DNA from: Pseudoxanthomonas sp. 3HH-4
GTDB lineage: Bacteria; Pseudomonadota; Gammaproteobacteria; Xanthomonadales; Xanthomonadaceae
NCBI RefSeq assembly: GCF_006716465.1
Contig: NZ_VFPB01000002.1
Coordinates: 310,001-374,000, forward strand
Direction of reading: 5' to 3'
DNA length: 64,000 bases
Positions 1 to 11,678 of the stretch are shown in pieces. Every line of letters starts with the position of its first letter. Positions within the stretch are counted from its first letter, which is position 1. The notes below the pieces were generated by a model. It saw only the letters and a list, made by a program, of their open reading frames with translations, made no database searches and was not told where the DNA came from. Position numbers and translations under genes: made by a program.

Positions 1-240
1 GCGCCCCTCGCGGTTGAACAGCACGGGGATGGGCGTCTTGAACAAGGGGCGGCGGACGAACTTCAGGTGCCAGTGGAAGGCTTCCATCGTGTGGATGGTG
101 GCCTGCTGCTGCGGGGTGAGGCCGGTCAGCAGCATGGCGTCGTCCATCTTCGGCGCGCCCTTGCGGCGCTCCGGCGTACGGGGAGAGGTGCCCGAAGTGT
201 CCGGGTCGGGTGTGTCGCGGGGGCGATGGGGATCCGTCAT
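1..240 (-). CDS. Conserved small protein of unknown function, paralogue A (partial, C-terminus outside window)
   Basis: The frame runs leftwards from an ATG at 240 and leaves the window after 80 codons. An AGGAG lies about ten bases before the ATG. The first 20 residues are a Pro/Asp/Arg-rich tail. Then comes PERRKGAPKMDDAM, the motif GLTPQQQATIHTMEAFHW, and FVRRPLFKTPIPVLFNREG. The same order and spacing recur in the next gene (525-845), so the two are tandem paralogues. No signal peptide or membrane segment is visible, and I do not recognise a named family or a function. Confidence 0.75.
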   Translation of the reverse strand, partial: MTDPHRPRDTPDPDTSGTSPRTPERRKGAPKMDDAMLLTGLTPQQQATIHTMEAFHWHLKFVRRPLFKTPIPVLFNREGR

Positions 241-398
241 CCGGTGGGGGCTCCTGATGGCGTGGAACGGGGACGTGCATGCCGCTGTGGCGGCAGCCTT
301 ACCTTCTATCGGCCGGGCTCAAGGGAACGTGAGGACCGCGTTGTGTCGCGGAGGGGCGTTCAGGGAAAGCGGCGACGGGCTTGGAGGGATCGCGCTTG

Positions 399-513
399 CC
401 CCTCATCCGCCTTCGGCACCCACCCCGGCCGGGCGAAGCACGCCCGGCGTTCCGACGATCGCGCGGCATGCCGCGCAAGCAGATCGTCTTCACCCCCGCC
501 CGCGGGGAGAAGG
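399..513. repeat. Interrupted copy of an intergenic repeat, with a 16-bp palindrome
   Basis: The 284-base space between the two paralogues holds no gene I can support. It starts with CCCCTCATCCGCCTTCGGCA and ends with a CACC...GGGGAGAAGG segment. These look like the two ends of the repeat at 23169-23220, here separated by about 70 extra bases. Inside lies the perfect palindrome GCGCGGCATGCCGCGC (461-476). The match is by eye and imperfect. Confidence 0.35.
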
Positions 514-524
514 ATATGCAGCCG

Positions 525-845
525 TCAGGCGCGCAGGACGAGCGTGGGGGTTTCGTTGAGCGTGCCGTCTTCTTCGATCACCACATGACGCGTTGCGTCA
601 CGATCGAACAACACCGGGATGGGCGCGCAGAACAGCGGACGGCGCACGAAGGCCAGGCGCCACTGGAAGATTTCCAGCGCTTCCAACGTCATCAACTGCG
701 CAGGCGTGAGGCCGGCGCGCAGGTCGGCGGCATCCTGCGCCGCGGTGGACTTGCGGCGCTCGGGCGCGCGCGGAGCCGCCGCCTTGGGGGCGGAGGCCTG
801 CCAGGGACCGGTGATGACAGAGGCGTGGGCGGCGTTGCGATGCAT
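525..845 (-). CDS. Conserved small protein of unknown function, paralogue B
   Basis: This 106-residue protein is a tandem paralogue of the gene at the left edge. It has a variable basic/Ala/Pro-rich N-terminus of about 30 residues, then PERRKSTAAQDAADL, GLTPAQLMTLEALEIFQW and FVRRPLFCAPIPVLFDRDA, and ends VVIEEDGTLNETPTLVLRA. The ATG at 845 is chosen over one nine codons upstream because GGAG lies five bases before it. No transmembrane segment is predicted. The shared block suggests one compact domain. Its role is unknown to me; neither purA nor the neighbouring paralogue indicates a pathway. Confidence 0.8.
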   Translation of the reverse strand: MHRNAAHASVITGPWQASAPKAAAPRAPERRKSTAAQDAADLRAGLTPAQLMTLEALEIFQWRLAFVRRPLFCAPIPVLFDRDATRHVVIEEDGTLNETPTLVLRA

Positions 846-956
846 GGGGGCTCCAACAATTTCGGGTGACATCTGTTGCTACTAACGGCCACGGGCGGCC
901 GCTATTTAGGGTGGTGATGACCCTGCAAGGCGTGTGCCGGAATGTGGGGCAGGCAT

Positions 957-983
957 GAAAAAGCCCCGCGGGTGCGGGGCTTT
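957..983 (-). terminator. Rho-independent terminator of purA
   Basis: Read on the minus strand, a 10-bp perfect stem AAAGCCCCGC / GCGGGGCTTT with a four-base loop is followed by further T residues. It lies about 40 bases past the purA stop codon. Confidence 0.85.
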
Positions 984-994
984 CTCAGTCGCGG

Positions 995-1019
995 GGTCCC
1001 GGCGTTCGCCGGGATGACG
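995..1019. repeat. Palindromic intergenic repeat (CCGGCG...CGCCGG type)
   Basis: TCCCGGCGTTCGCCGGGATG is an imperfect hairpin between purA and its terminator. It belongs to the widespread proteobacterial repeat class whose spurious translations read like PAFAGMT. Related copies lie at 42268-42367 and 54144-54170. Confidence 0.6.
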
Positions 1020-1024
1020 GCGGA

Positions 1025-2500
<1,476 letters not shown>

Positions 2501-2538
2501 TTAGGGGGACGGGGGCTACCCTGCCCCAGCAATTCCGT

Positions 2539-2724
2539 TCAGCGCTTCAGCACCCACAGAAACGTCAGCCCGAAGATCAGGATGAAGCCGCCGACCGCGC
2601 GCACCTGGCCGTCGGACATCTGCAGCAGCTGCACCACGGCGCGCTTCCACCCGGCAGGAATGGCGAACAGCACCAGGCCTTCGAGGATGGCGACGAGGCA
2701 CAGGGCGGACCAGAGGTCGGACAT
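2539..2724 (-). CDS. DUF2065 small inner-membrane protein (YjeT-like)
   Basis: The product has 61 residues and two hydrophobic segments, about residues 3-23 and 42-59, joined by a short polar stretch WKRAVVQLLQMSDGQVR. Length, pattern and position directly after hflC match the DUF2065 (YjeT) family, which follows hflKC in many proteobacteria. The function is not established; location suggests some relation to the HflKC-FtsH membrane complex, which is inference. The start MSDLWSALCLV is chosen over an extension of 21 residues that lacks family resemblance. Confidence 0.88.
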   Translation of the reverse strand: MSDLWSALCLVAILEGLVLFAIPAGWKRAVVQLLQMSDGQVRAVGGFILIFGLTFLWVLKR

Positions 2725-2818
2725 GGACGGATTCCCGGCCCCGCGACCAAGCGCAGGGCGATGAAAGACGGAGGGCTGAAACGGCACCGGCCGCCCTGGG
2801 GCGGCCGGTGGAGGAGGC

Positions 2819-3682
2819 TCAGCGGTCGCTGCGCATGTACTGGAGGAAGGGGTCGTCCTTGTCCAGCACGATCACGCCCTGCCCGTCCTTGAACGAGACG
2901 CGGTAGGCCTCCAGGCTGCGCTGGAAGGCGTAGAACGCCGGATCGCGGTTGGCGGCCACACCGTACAGGCGGGCGGCTTCGGCATCGCCTTCACCGCGCA
3001 GCTTCTGCGCATCGCGCTCGGCTTCAGCCAACAGCACCGCGACGTCACGCTGGGCCTGCGCCTGCACGATCCTCGCCTGTTCGGCACCCTGCGCGCGAAG
3101 AGCGCTCGCCACCTGCGTGCGTTCGGCGCGCATGCGGTTGTAGACCTGGTCGATGACTTCGCTGTCGGTGGGCAGGTCGATCTGCTTGAAGCGGATGTCC
3201 ACCACCTGCATGCCCAGGTTCTTGGCGCCGGCATTGATGCCGGGCAGCTGCTTCTCGATCAGCTCGTTGCGGTTGCCCGACACCAGTTGGGTGAGCGTGC
3301 GCGAGTTGATCTCGTTGCGCAGCGATTCCTTGATGATGGGCGCCAGGCGCTCGGTGGCCAGTTCGGCCTGGCCGCCGGTGGCGCGGTAGAAGTCGGCCGC
3401 GTTGACGATGAAGCCGATGGCGATGAAGTCGACGCTGACGTCCTTGCGCTCGGAGGTCAGCGAGCGTTCCGGCGGGAACTCGTTGGCGGTGAAGCGGCGA
3501 TCGAACACGCGCGCGGTTTCCACCAGCGGCAGTTTGAAATGCAGGCCGGGGCCGATCTCGCTGCGCACCACGCGACCCAGGTTGAGCACCAGGCCCACCT
3601 GCCCTTCGCGCACAACGTAGACCGAGCCCATCAGGCCCAGCAGGACGGCCACGACGATACCGACGATCAGGGAATTCCTCAT
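2819..3682 (-). CDS. hflC: FtsH protease modulator HflC
   Basis: HflC (287 residues) is an SPFH/band-7 protein. With HflK it forms a large periplasm-facing cage around the membrane protease FtsH and modulates its access to substrates. An N-terminal membrane anchor (about residues 4-24) is followed by the SPFH domain beginning VVREGQVGLVLNLGRV, then a long Ala/Glu/Arg-rich helix (about 155-225) and the C-terminal YRVSFKDGQGVIVLDKDDPFLQYM. The start codon overlaps the hflK stop as ATGA, so the two are translationally coupled. FtsH itself is encoded at 8967-10895 on the same strand. Confidence 0.97.
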   Translation of the reverse strand: MRNSLIVGIVVAVLLGLMGSVYVVREGQVGLVLNLGRVVRSEIGPGLHFKLPLVETARVFDRRFTANEFPPERSLTSERKDVSVDFIAIGFIVNAADFYRATGGQAELATERLAPIIKESLRNEINSRTLTQLVSGNRNELIEKQLPGINAGAKNLGMQVVDIRFKQIDLPTDSEVIDQVYNRMRAERTQVASALRAQGAEQARIVQAQAQRDVAVLLAEAERDAQKLRGEGDAEAARLYGVAANRDPAFYAFQRSLEAYRVSFKDGQGVIVLDKDDPFLQYMRSDR

Positions 3683-4809
3683 GGCTGCGCCTCCTCACGG
3701 CCGGCCGGGCGCGGGGAGCGCACCGCATTGCGGGAACTGGACGGAGTGCTTTCCACGGGCGGCATCATTTCGGTGGGAATCACGCCCGCGGGCAGCTGGC
3801 CGGCGGACGAACCCGCGGCGTTGCCCATGGGCACGTAGATCAGCTGGCGGCTGTCGCCGCCGACCACCTTGCGGTTGTCGGCCAGCACCTGTTGCACCGT
3901 ATCCAGCCACAGGCGCTTGCGGGTGACTTCGGGTGCGTTGCGGTACTCGTCCAGCAGCAGGCTGAAGCGGGTCGCGTCACCGGTCGCCTTGGCGATGGCG
4001 GCGGTCTTGTAGCCTTCGGCCTGGGTACGGATCTGCTGCGCGTCGCCGCGCGCCTCGGGCACGATCTTGGCCGCGACAGCGCGTGCTTGCGACACCAGGC
4101 GCTCGTTCTCCTGCTGCGCGCTGTTGACCTCGTCGAACGCCGGCTTGACGGCCTCCGGCGGGCGGGCGTCCTGCAGGCTCAGTTCGGTGACGACCAGGCC
4201 GGTGCGGTAGGCCTCCAGCGAGGCCTGCAGCGCGGTGCCGGCGGTGGCCGACAGCGGGCCGCGGTTGTTGAGCGCGGCGTCCAGGTCGGAACGGCCGATC
4301 ACTTCACGCACGGCGCTCTGGGCAGTCTGCTCCAGCACGCGGGTGGCGTCGGTGGTGCCGAACAGGAACAGCTTGGGATCGCCCACGCGGTACTGCACGT
4401 TGAACGACACGGTGATGATGTTCTCGTCACGGGTCAGCACCGGCAGGCTGTTGCTGAAGGTGCGCACGCCGGTGGCGTTGACCTTGGTGACGCTTTCGAT
4501 GGGCCAGGGGAACTTGAAGTTCGGGCCCGGCTGCATGGTGCGCACGTACTGGCCGAAGCGCAGCACGACGCCGCGGTCCTGTTCGCCGATCAGCTGGAAG
4601 CTGGAGAACAGCACCATGATGCCCACGCCCAGCAGCACCCAGCGCAACGGGTTGCCGCCACCGCCGAAACCACCGAGCAGGCCGCGCAGGCGGTCGAGTA
4701 CGTCGCCGATGCCACCGCCTCCCTGCGGGTTGCGCGGCTTCCAGCTGCTGTTCCGGTTGCCGTTGTTGCCAGATCCGCCGCCGCCACTGCCAGGGGTGTT
4801 CCAGGCCAT
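3679..4809 (-). CDS. hflK: FtsH protease modulator HflK
   Basis: HflK (376 residues) is the partner of HflC. A Gly/Asn-rich cytoplasmic N-terminus (MAWNTPGSGGGGSGNN...) precedes one membrane segment near residues 57-77. The SPFH domain follows (IGEQDRGVVLRFGQYV), then a long helical region with SAQQENERLVSQARAVAAKI. The C-terminal tail is Pro/Ser-rich. The ATG at 4809 is preferred over a GTG two codons earlier because GGAG is spaced five bases from the ATG and would overlap the GTG. The stop overlaps the hflC start. Confidence 0.97.
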   Translation of the reverse strand: MAWNTPGSGGGGSGNNGNRNSSWKPRNPQGGGGIGDVLDRLRGLLGGFGGGGNPLRWVLLGVGIMVLFSSFQLIGEQDRGVVLRFGQYVRTMQPGPNFKFPWPIESVTKVNATGVRTFSNSLPVLTRDENIITVSFNVQYRVGDPKLFLFGTTDATRVLEQTAQSAVREVIGRSDLDAALNNRGPLSATAGTALQASLEAYRTGLVVTELSLQDARPPEAVKPAFDEVNSAQQENERLVSQARAVAAKIVPEARGDAQQIRTQAEGYKTAAIAKATGDATRFSLLLDEYRNAPEVTRKRLWLDTVQQVLADNRKVVGGDSRQLIYVPMGNAAGSSAGQLPAGVIPTEMMPPVESTPSSSRNAVRSPRPAGREEAQP

Positions 4810-4932
4810 GCCCACTCCGTATTGAAAGATTCGCGCGGCCGGGGCCGGCGCAGGTTTCGATTCTACTAGATAGGGGCGGCCCGGCCCGGAGGCAAGGCCG
4901 GGAGGTCATGCGCGCCCCGGATTCGGGCCTTT

Positions 4933-5027
4933 GTAGGAGCGACGTGAGTCGCGACCGGGACACGTCCCGGCCATGACGAATGATCCTGCCGATCCGGCCG
5001 TGCGGTCGCGACTGACGTCGCTCCTAC
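4933..5027. repeat. Inverted pair of GTAG-REP palindromes (BIME-like) between hflX and hflK
   Basis: The left copy (4933-4956) begins GTAGGAGCGACGTGAGTCGC and the right copy (5004-5027) is its inverse with one mismatch. Each contains the hairpin GCGAC-GTGA-GTCGC behind a GTAG head. Matching pairs lie at 44353-44464 and 56995-57121. The architecture is that of REP sequences mobilised by REP-associated tyrosine transposases; no such transposase is in this window. Confidence 0.85.
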
Positions 5028-5043
5028 AGAAAGCAGGCAATCC

Positions 5044-6384
5044 CTACTGCCACTCCTCCCGCTCCACCTTCGGCAGCAGCGCCTCCAGGGGATGCCCGCC
5101 GGCCTGCGAAGCGAGCCGTTGCGCGTCGGCCAGGGCCAGGTCGAGGGTGACGCGCCAGCCGTTCTCTTCGAAATCCTCGGCCAGCACCGCGCCCAGCGCA
5201 TGCAGGCGCGAGCGCAGGCGCGCGGAGTTCGCCGGCAGGTGCAGTTCGCCGCGCACGCGCTGGAAGCCCAGTCGCTGCGCCAGCGCGCCCTTCAGCAGGT
5301 CGATGCCGACGCCGTCGCGCGCGGACAGCCATACCCGCTCGCGGCCCATGCCGGCGCTGGGGGCCTCGCCTTCGTCCACGCCGGGGTCGGGCTGGTCGTG
5401 GCGCGGTTCGGCGCCTTCGATGCGGTCGATCTTGTTGAACACCAGCATCTGCGGCAGGTCGCCGGCGCCGATTTCCTGCAGCACCTCGTCGACTTGCGCG
5501 ATGCGCTCCTCGCGGTGCGGATCGGCGGCGTCGATGACGTGCAGCAGCAGGTCGGCTTCGCGCGCTTCGCTCAGCGTCGAGCGGAACGCCGCGACCAGTT
5601 CGTGCGGCAGGTCGCGCACGAAGCCCACCGTATCGGCCAGCACCACCGCACCGCCAGGCAGGTCGATGCGACGCACGGTGGGATCGAGCGTGGCGAACAA
5701 CTGGTCGGCTGCGTAGGCTTCCGCGCCGGTCAGCACGTTGAACAGGGTGGATTTGCCGGCGTTGGTGTAGCCCACCAGCGCGACGCGCGGCAGTTCGCTG
5801 CGCACGCGGGCGCGGCGCATCTGGGTGCGCTGCACTTCCACTTTCTCCAGCCGCTTCTGCAGCTGTTCGACGCGCTTCTGCAGCAGGCGACGGTCGGTTT
5901 CCAACTGGGTTTCGCCGGGGCCACGCAGCCCGATGGAACCGCCGCGCTGTCGCTCGAGGTGGGTCCAGCCGCGCACCAGGCGCGTGGCCATGTGGCGCAG
6001 CTGCGCCAGTTCCACCTGCAACTTGCCTTCGTGGCTGCGCGCGCGCTGGGCGAAGATGTCCAGGATCAGCCCGGTGCGGTCCAGCACGCGTCGCTCGAGG
6101 AATTTTTCGAGGTTGCGTTCCTGGCCGGGAGACAACGGGAAGTTGACCAGGATGAGGTCGGCACCGGTGGCATCGGCGGCCGCCTTCACTTCGTCCAGCT
6201 TGCCGCTGCCGATCAGCGTGGACGGATTGGGACGGTCGATGCGCGCGGTGATCAGCGCGGCGATGCTGGCGCCGGCCGAACGGGCCAGGTCGCTGAACTC
6301 CTCGGTGACGCCTTCATCCAGACGGCCACTCGCATACGGCTGGATCAGCAGCGCATGCTCGCCCTTGCGGGATCTTTCAAACAA
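5044..6384 (-). CDS. hflX: Ribosome-associated GTPase HflX
   Basis: HflX (446 residues) is a GTPase that binds 50S/70S ribosomes and helps split or rescue stalled ones. The N-terminal glycine-rich HflX domain has RPNPSTLIGSGKLDEV, and a coiled-coil linker rich in RxxLxKRxExL leads to the G domain. There are G1 GYTNAGKST near residue 205, G3 DTVGFVRDLP and G4 NKID. The C-terminal domain is of normal length. It lies 34 bases after hfq, as in the classical miaA-hfq-hflX order, and is separated from hflK by a REP pair that may affect downstream mRNA levels. Confidence 0.97.
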   Translation of the reverse strand: MFERSRKGEHALLIQPYASGRLDEGVTEEFSDLARSAGASIAALITARIDRPNPSTLIGSGKLDEVKAAADATGADLILVNFPLSPGQERNLEKFLERRVLDRTGLILDIFAQRARSHEGKLQVELAQLRHMATRLVRGWTHLERQRGGSIGLRGPGETQLETDRRLLQKRVEQLQKRLEKVEVQRTQMRRARVRSELPRVALVGYTNAGKSTLFNVLTGAEAYAADQLFATLDPTVRRIDLPGGAVVLADTVGFVRDLPHELVAAFRSTLSEAREADLLLHVIDAADPHREERIAQVDEVLQEIGAGDLPQMLVFNKIDRIEGAEPRHDQPDPGVDEGEAPSAGMGRERVWLSARDGVGIDLLKGALAQRLGFQRVRGELHLPANSARLRSRLHALGAVLAEDFEENGWRVTLDLALADAQRLASQAGGHPLEALLPKVEREEWQ

Positions 6385-6418
6385 TGGGGTCGTGCCTCTT
6401 CAATCGAGGCACGCATTA

Positions 6419-6697
6419 TCACGCGGTTTCGTCGTCGCTGCCTTCGGCGTCTTCGTCACCCTGCTGCACGTAGCCGCCGCCCGGTCCGACGCGCACGTTG
6501 CGCGCCGGCACCACGGTGGAAATGGCGTGCTTGTAGACCATCTGGCTGACCGTGTTGCGCAGCAGGACCACGAACTGGTCGAAGGATTCGATGGTGCCCT
6601 GCAGCTTGATGCCGTTGACCAGGTAGACCGACACCGGGACGCGCTCGCGCCGCAGTGCATTCAGGAAAGGATCCTGCAGGGATTGCCCCTTGGACAT
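6419..6697 (-). CDS. hfq: RNA chaperone Hfq
   Basis: Hfq (92 residues) forms a hexameric ring that pairs small RNAs with mRNAs. Residue numbering matches E. coli Hfq: Gln8, Asp9, Arg16, Arg17, Tyr25, Lys31, Phe42 and the YKHA signature at 55-58 are all present, so proximal-, distal- and rim-face residues are conserved. The short C-terminal tail is acidic and Gly-rich ([20 protein letters not shown]). The gene lies 173 bases after miaA and 34 bases before hflX. The gap on the miaA side leaves room for its own promoter and holds a stem-loop (6782-6801). Confidence 0.98.
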   Translation of the reverse strand: MSKGQSLQDPFLNALRRERVPVSVYLVNGIKLQGTIESFDQFVVLLRNTVSQMVYKHAISTVVPARNVRVGPGGGYVQQGDEDAEGSDDETA

Positions 6698-6781
6698 GAC
6701 GTACTCCCGCCTTGCGTTCTTATAGTTAGGTATGTGGTGCCGTGCCGGGCCGACGAACTGCTCCCCTGTCGTCCCGGAGCC

Positions 6782-6801
6782 CCGATGTTACACAACATCG
6801 G
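6782..6801. promoter_or_regulatory. Perfect 8-bp stem-loop in the hfq upstream region
   Basis: CCGATGTT-ACAC-AACATCGG lies about 85 bases before the hfq start, between miaA and hfq. No T-run follows on the minus strand, so it is not an obvious terminator. It could be an operator or an RNA structure in the hfq leader. Confidence 0.4.
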
Positions 6802-6870
6802 CCCGGCGGGGCGTTGCCAAGTCAGGCAACGGGTCCCAATTCCGGACAATGTGACCCAAACGGTCCACGA

Positions 6871-7821
6871 TCACGGCAGGAACAGGGCCAGTGCGTCGTC
6901 CAGGCGGGCGCGCTCGGTGGCCGGATCGAACCAGCGCGCGTCGCGTTCTCCGCGCAACCAGGTCAGCTGGCGCTTGGCGAGCTGGCGGGTGGCGGCGATG
7001 GCGCGCTCGCGGAAGGTCGTCGCGTCGCCCTGGCCGTCCAGGTATTCCCACGCCTGGCGATAGCCCACGGCACGTACTGCCGGCAGGTCGAGGGGCGCGG
7101 CGACGGCCTGCATGGTGGGCAGTGCGCGCAGGCGGCGGACTTCGTCGAGGAAGCCTTGTTCGAGCATCAGGTCGAAGCGGCGCGCGATGCGCTCATGCAA
7201 TACGGTGCGGTCGGCCGGTGCGAGCACCAGCTTCAGCACGCGGAACGGCAGGCGCATGCCGCTGGCTTCGCGCTGCCACTGGCTGATGGGCTTGCCGGTG
7301 AGGCGGTACACCTCCAGCGCTCGCTGGATGCGTTGGGGATCGGTGGCGTGGATGCGCGCGGCGGCGGCGGGATCGACCTGTGCCAGCGCCGCATGCAGGG
7401 CCGGCCAGCCCTGCGTCTGCGCTTCTGCGGTGATGTCGGCGCGCAGTGCGGCATCCGCCGCCGGCATGGCGGCCAATCCTTCGAGCAGGGCCTGGAAGTA
7501 GAGTCCCGTGCCGCCCGCAAGGATCGGCAATCGTCCGCGCGACGCGACATCGTCCAGCGCGCCACGTGCGTCCTGCGCGAACTCGGCGGCGGAATACGCC
7601 TGCCACGGGTCACGCACGTCCAGCAGGTGATGCGTCACGCGCGCCTGCTCTTCCGCCGTGGGTTTGGCCGCGCCGATGTCGAGGCCGCGATAGACCAGCG
7701 CCGAATCGACGCTGACGATCTCGCCACCGAAACGTTGCGCCACTTCCAGCGCGAACGCGGTCTTGCCCGACGCGGTCGGGCCCATGATGGCAATGGCGAG
7801 GGGACGGGCATCGAGCGGCAT
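6871..7821 (-). CDS. miaA: tRNA dimethylallyltransferase
   Basis: MiaA (316 residues) transfers a dimethylallyl group to A37 of tRNAs that read UNN codons. The P-loop GPTASGKT is at residues 14-21, followed by [19 protein letters not shown] and the [18 protein letters not shown] segment. The C-terminal [14 protein letters not shown] matches the family tRNA-binding end. The ATG at 7821 gives the usual family length; a GTG nine codons upstream is possible, and no strong ribosome-binding site favours either. It heads the hfq-hflX-hflKC series. Confidence 0.96.
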   Translation of the reverse strand: MPLDARPLAIAIMGPTASGKTAFALEVAQRFGGEIVSVDSALVYRGLDIGAAKPTAEEQARVTHHLLDVRDPWQAYSAAEFAQDARGALDDVASRGRLPILAGGTGLYFQALLEGLAAMPAADAALRADITAEAQTQGWPALHAALAQVDPAAAARIHATDPQRIQRALEVYRLTGKPISQWQREASGMRLPFRVLKLVLAPADRTVLHERIARRFDLMLEQGFLDEVRRLRALPTMQAVAAPLDLPAVRAVGYRQAWEYLDGQGDATTFRERAIAATRQLAKRQLTWLRGERDARWFDPATERARLDDALALFLP

Positions 7822-7878
7822 GCGGGTATTGTCGCATCCGTCCGCCACGCAGCCCGGCGTGGCGGCTGGACCGGCTAC

Positions 7879-8778
7879 CTACTCGTCGTCGGGCCAGCGG
7901 ATCGTCGGCGCGGCGGCCGCCTTGCGGGGCGCCGGGATGGCCGCGACCGCATTCCATATCTTCAACGCATCCACCGTGGCGGCCACGTCGTGTACCCGCA
8001 CGATGGCCGCGCCGCGCTGTGCGGCGATCAGGTGCGCGGCCACCGATCCGGCCACGCGATCAGCCGGCGCATCACGGCCGATGAGCTGTCCGATGCTGCG
8101 CTTCCGCGACAGGCCCGCCAGCACCGGCACGCCGAGTTCGACGAACCGCTCCAGCTGCGCCAGCAACTGCAGGTTGTGCGGGGTGTCCTTGCCGAAACCG
8201 AAGCCGGGATCGATGACGATGTGCTTCTTCGCGATGCCGGCCATTTCGGCCGCGAAGATGCGCTCGGCGAGGAACCGGTGCACCTCGCCGACGACGTCGT
8301 CGTATTGCGGCGCGGCCTGCATCGAACGCGGCTCGCCCTGCATGTGCATGAGGACCACCGGGACGCCGAGCGCCGCGGCGGCGTCGAGCGCGCCGTCGCG
8401 ACGCAATGCGCAGACGTCATTGATCATGCCCGCGCCGGCCTGCACTGCTGCGCGCATTACCTCAGGCTTGGAGGTGTCGATGCTGATCGGCACGGCGACC
8501 TGCGCGGCAAGGCGCTCGATCACCGGTATCACGCGACGCAGTTCCTCCTCCAGCGCCACCTCGTCCGCGCCCGGGCGCGTGGATTCGCCCCCGATGTCCA
8601 GCAGGTCCGCGCCCTCTTCCACCAGTTTCAGCGCGTGCGCGACGGCCGCTTCCGTCGTGTCATGCGCGCCGCCATCGGAAAACGAATCCGGGGTGACGTT
8701 GACGATGCCCATCACCTGCGGGCGGTCGAGCCGGAGGATGCGACCGGCGCATTCGAGCTGGGGGGCGGTGTCGAACAT
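7879..8778 (-). CDS. folP: Dihydropteroate synthase
   Basis: FolP (299 residues) condenses p-aminobenzoate with hydroxymethyl-dihydropterin pyrophosphate in folate synthesis and is the sulfonamide target. It has NVTPDSFSDGG (residues 27-37), LLDIGGESTRPGA, ISIDTSKPEV, a MINDV segment, IDPGFGFGKD and a C-terminal RVHDV. GGAG lies about six bases before the ATG. It follows ftsH as in E. coli, but glmM, which comes next there, is replaced here by miaA. The C-terminus has a short extra Ala-rich tail. Confidence 0.96.
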   Translation of the reverse strand: MFDTAPQLECAGRILRLDRPQVMGIVNVTPDSFSDGGAHDTTEAAVAHALKLVEEGADLLDIGGESTRPGADEVALEEELRRVIPVIERLAAQVAVPISIDTSKPEVMRAAVQAGAGMINDVCALRRDGALDAAAALGVPVVLMHMQGEPRSMQAAPQYDDVVGEVHRFLAERIFAAEMAGIAKKHIVIDPGFGFGKDTPHNLQLLAQLERFVELGVPVLAGLSRKRSIGQLIGRDAPADRVAGSVAAHLIAAQRGAAIVRVHDVAATVDALKIWNAVAAIPAPRKAAAAPTIRWPDDE

Positions 8779-8825
8779 GCGCTTCTCCGGATGTGCTGCG
8801 CGCATTGTAGAGCGCGCCTTGTTGT

Positions 8826-8849
8826 GGGAGCGACGCCAGTCCCCACCCA
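8826..8849. repeat. Solitary REP-like palindrome between ftsH and folP
   Basis: GTGGGAGCGACGCCAGTCCC resembles the paired REP elements elsewhere in the window, with GTGG in place of GTAG, and forms a GTGGG...CCCAC hairpin. It appears without an inverted partner. Confidence 0.5.
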
Positions 8850-8911
8850 CCGTGACGGACGCGGCACAAGGAAGCATCGCGATTCGCGTCGCTTCCGTCA
8901 GACCGAAACGA

Positions 8912-8938
8912 CGAAGGCCTGGCATGGCCAGGCCTTCG
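8912..8938 (-). terminator. Strong hairpin after ftsH, probable terminator
   Basis: A 12-bp perfect stem CGAAGGCCTGGC / GCCAGGCCTTCG with a 3-base loop sits 28 bases past the ftsH stop. On the minus strand only a weak T-rich stretch (TCGTTTC) follows, so termination may be partial and allow read-through into folP. Confidence 0.6.
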
Positions 8939-8966
8939 CGTCACGCGACGGGTGGACCAGCGCGCC

Positions 8967-10895
<1,929 letters not shown>

Positions 10896-10944
10896 CCTCA
10901 TCGGCTCCGGCGTTCCTCTTTCGTAATACGCACTTTACGTCACC

Positions 10945-11577
10945 TTACTTGATCTGGATCCGCTTGCCCTGTCCCAGGGCATAGACCTCGGGGGAGCGCT
11001 TGCGGGAAGCATCCGGTTTGCGGATCGCCACCTTGTCATAGCGGCGGCGAAGCTCACGGATGTAGTCGTCGGAACCGGTGCCCTGGAACAGCTTGATCAG
11101 GAACGCCCCGCCCGGCTTCAGGTGGCTGTCGGCGAACTCCATGGCCAACTCCGCCAGATGCATCATCCGCGGCTGGTCGACCGCATCCACACCACTCTTA
11201 TTGGGGGCCATATCCGACAGCACAAGGTCCACGGGAGCGCCGTCCAGCATGGCTTCCAACTGGGATAGGACGCTGTCTTCCCTGAAATCCCCATGAAGGA
11301 ACTCCACCCCGGCCAGCGGCGGCATGTCGAGGATGTCCATCGCCACCACGCGGCCACTGTCGCCCAGTGCCTGGCGGACGAACTGCGACCAGCCACCCGG
11401 CGCGGCGCCCAGGTCGACGACGACCATGCCCGGCTTGAGCAGGCGGTCGCGCTCCAACAGTTCTTCCAGCTTGTAGGCAGCCCGCGACCTCAGGCCCTCG
11501 GCCTGGGCCTTCTTCACGTAGGGATCGGAGAAGTGTTCCTTCAGCCAGCGCTGGCTGCTCTTGCTGCGGGTGGCCAT
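10945..11577 (-). CDS. rlmE: 23S rRNA 2'-O-ribose U2552 methyltransferase RlmE (FtsJ/RrmJ)
   Basis: RlmE (210 residues) methylates the ribose of U2552 in the 23S A-loop late in 50S assembly. The SAM-binding motif VVVDLGAAPGGWSQ is followed by DILDMPPLAGVEFLHGDF, LSDMAPNKSG, FLIKLFQG and RKRSPEVYALG. These contain the expected K-D-K-E catalytic residues. MATRSKSSQRWLKEHF is the family N-terminus; an in-frame ATG 21 codons upstream adds a Gly/Ser-rich stretch and is less likely. It precedes ftsH by 49 bases, as in E. coli, and is divergent from yhbY. Confidence 0.96.
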   Translation of the reverse strand: MATRSKSSQRWLKEHFSDPYVKKAQAEGLRSRAAYKLEELLERDRLLKPGMVVVDLGAAPGGWSQFVRQALGDSGRVVAMDILDMPPLAGVEFLHGDFREDSVLSQLEAMLDGAPVDLVLSDMAPNKSGVDAVDQPRMMHLAELAMEFADSHLKPGGAFLIKLFQGTGSDDYIRELRRRYDKVAIRKPDASRKRSPEVYALGQGKRIQIK

Positions 11578-11678
11578 GTCGGCGAGGTCTCCGGGCACGC
11601 TGCGACGGGAGCCGCCGGAGCCGTTCGTGGGGGTGGCCATGATACCCTGATCACCCTTTTGAACCCGTACCGTGCCGC

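Noticed and set aside
461-476. The 16-bp palindrome GCGCGGCATGCCGCGC as an operator
   Set aside because: Composition is entirely G+C-biased apart from the centre, and it lies within an interrupted repeat, so it is more likely part of that element.
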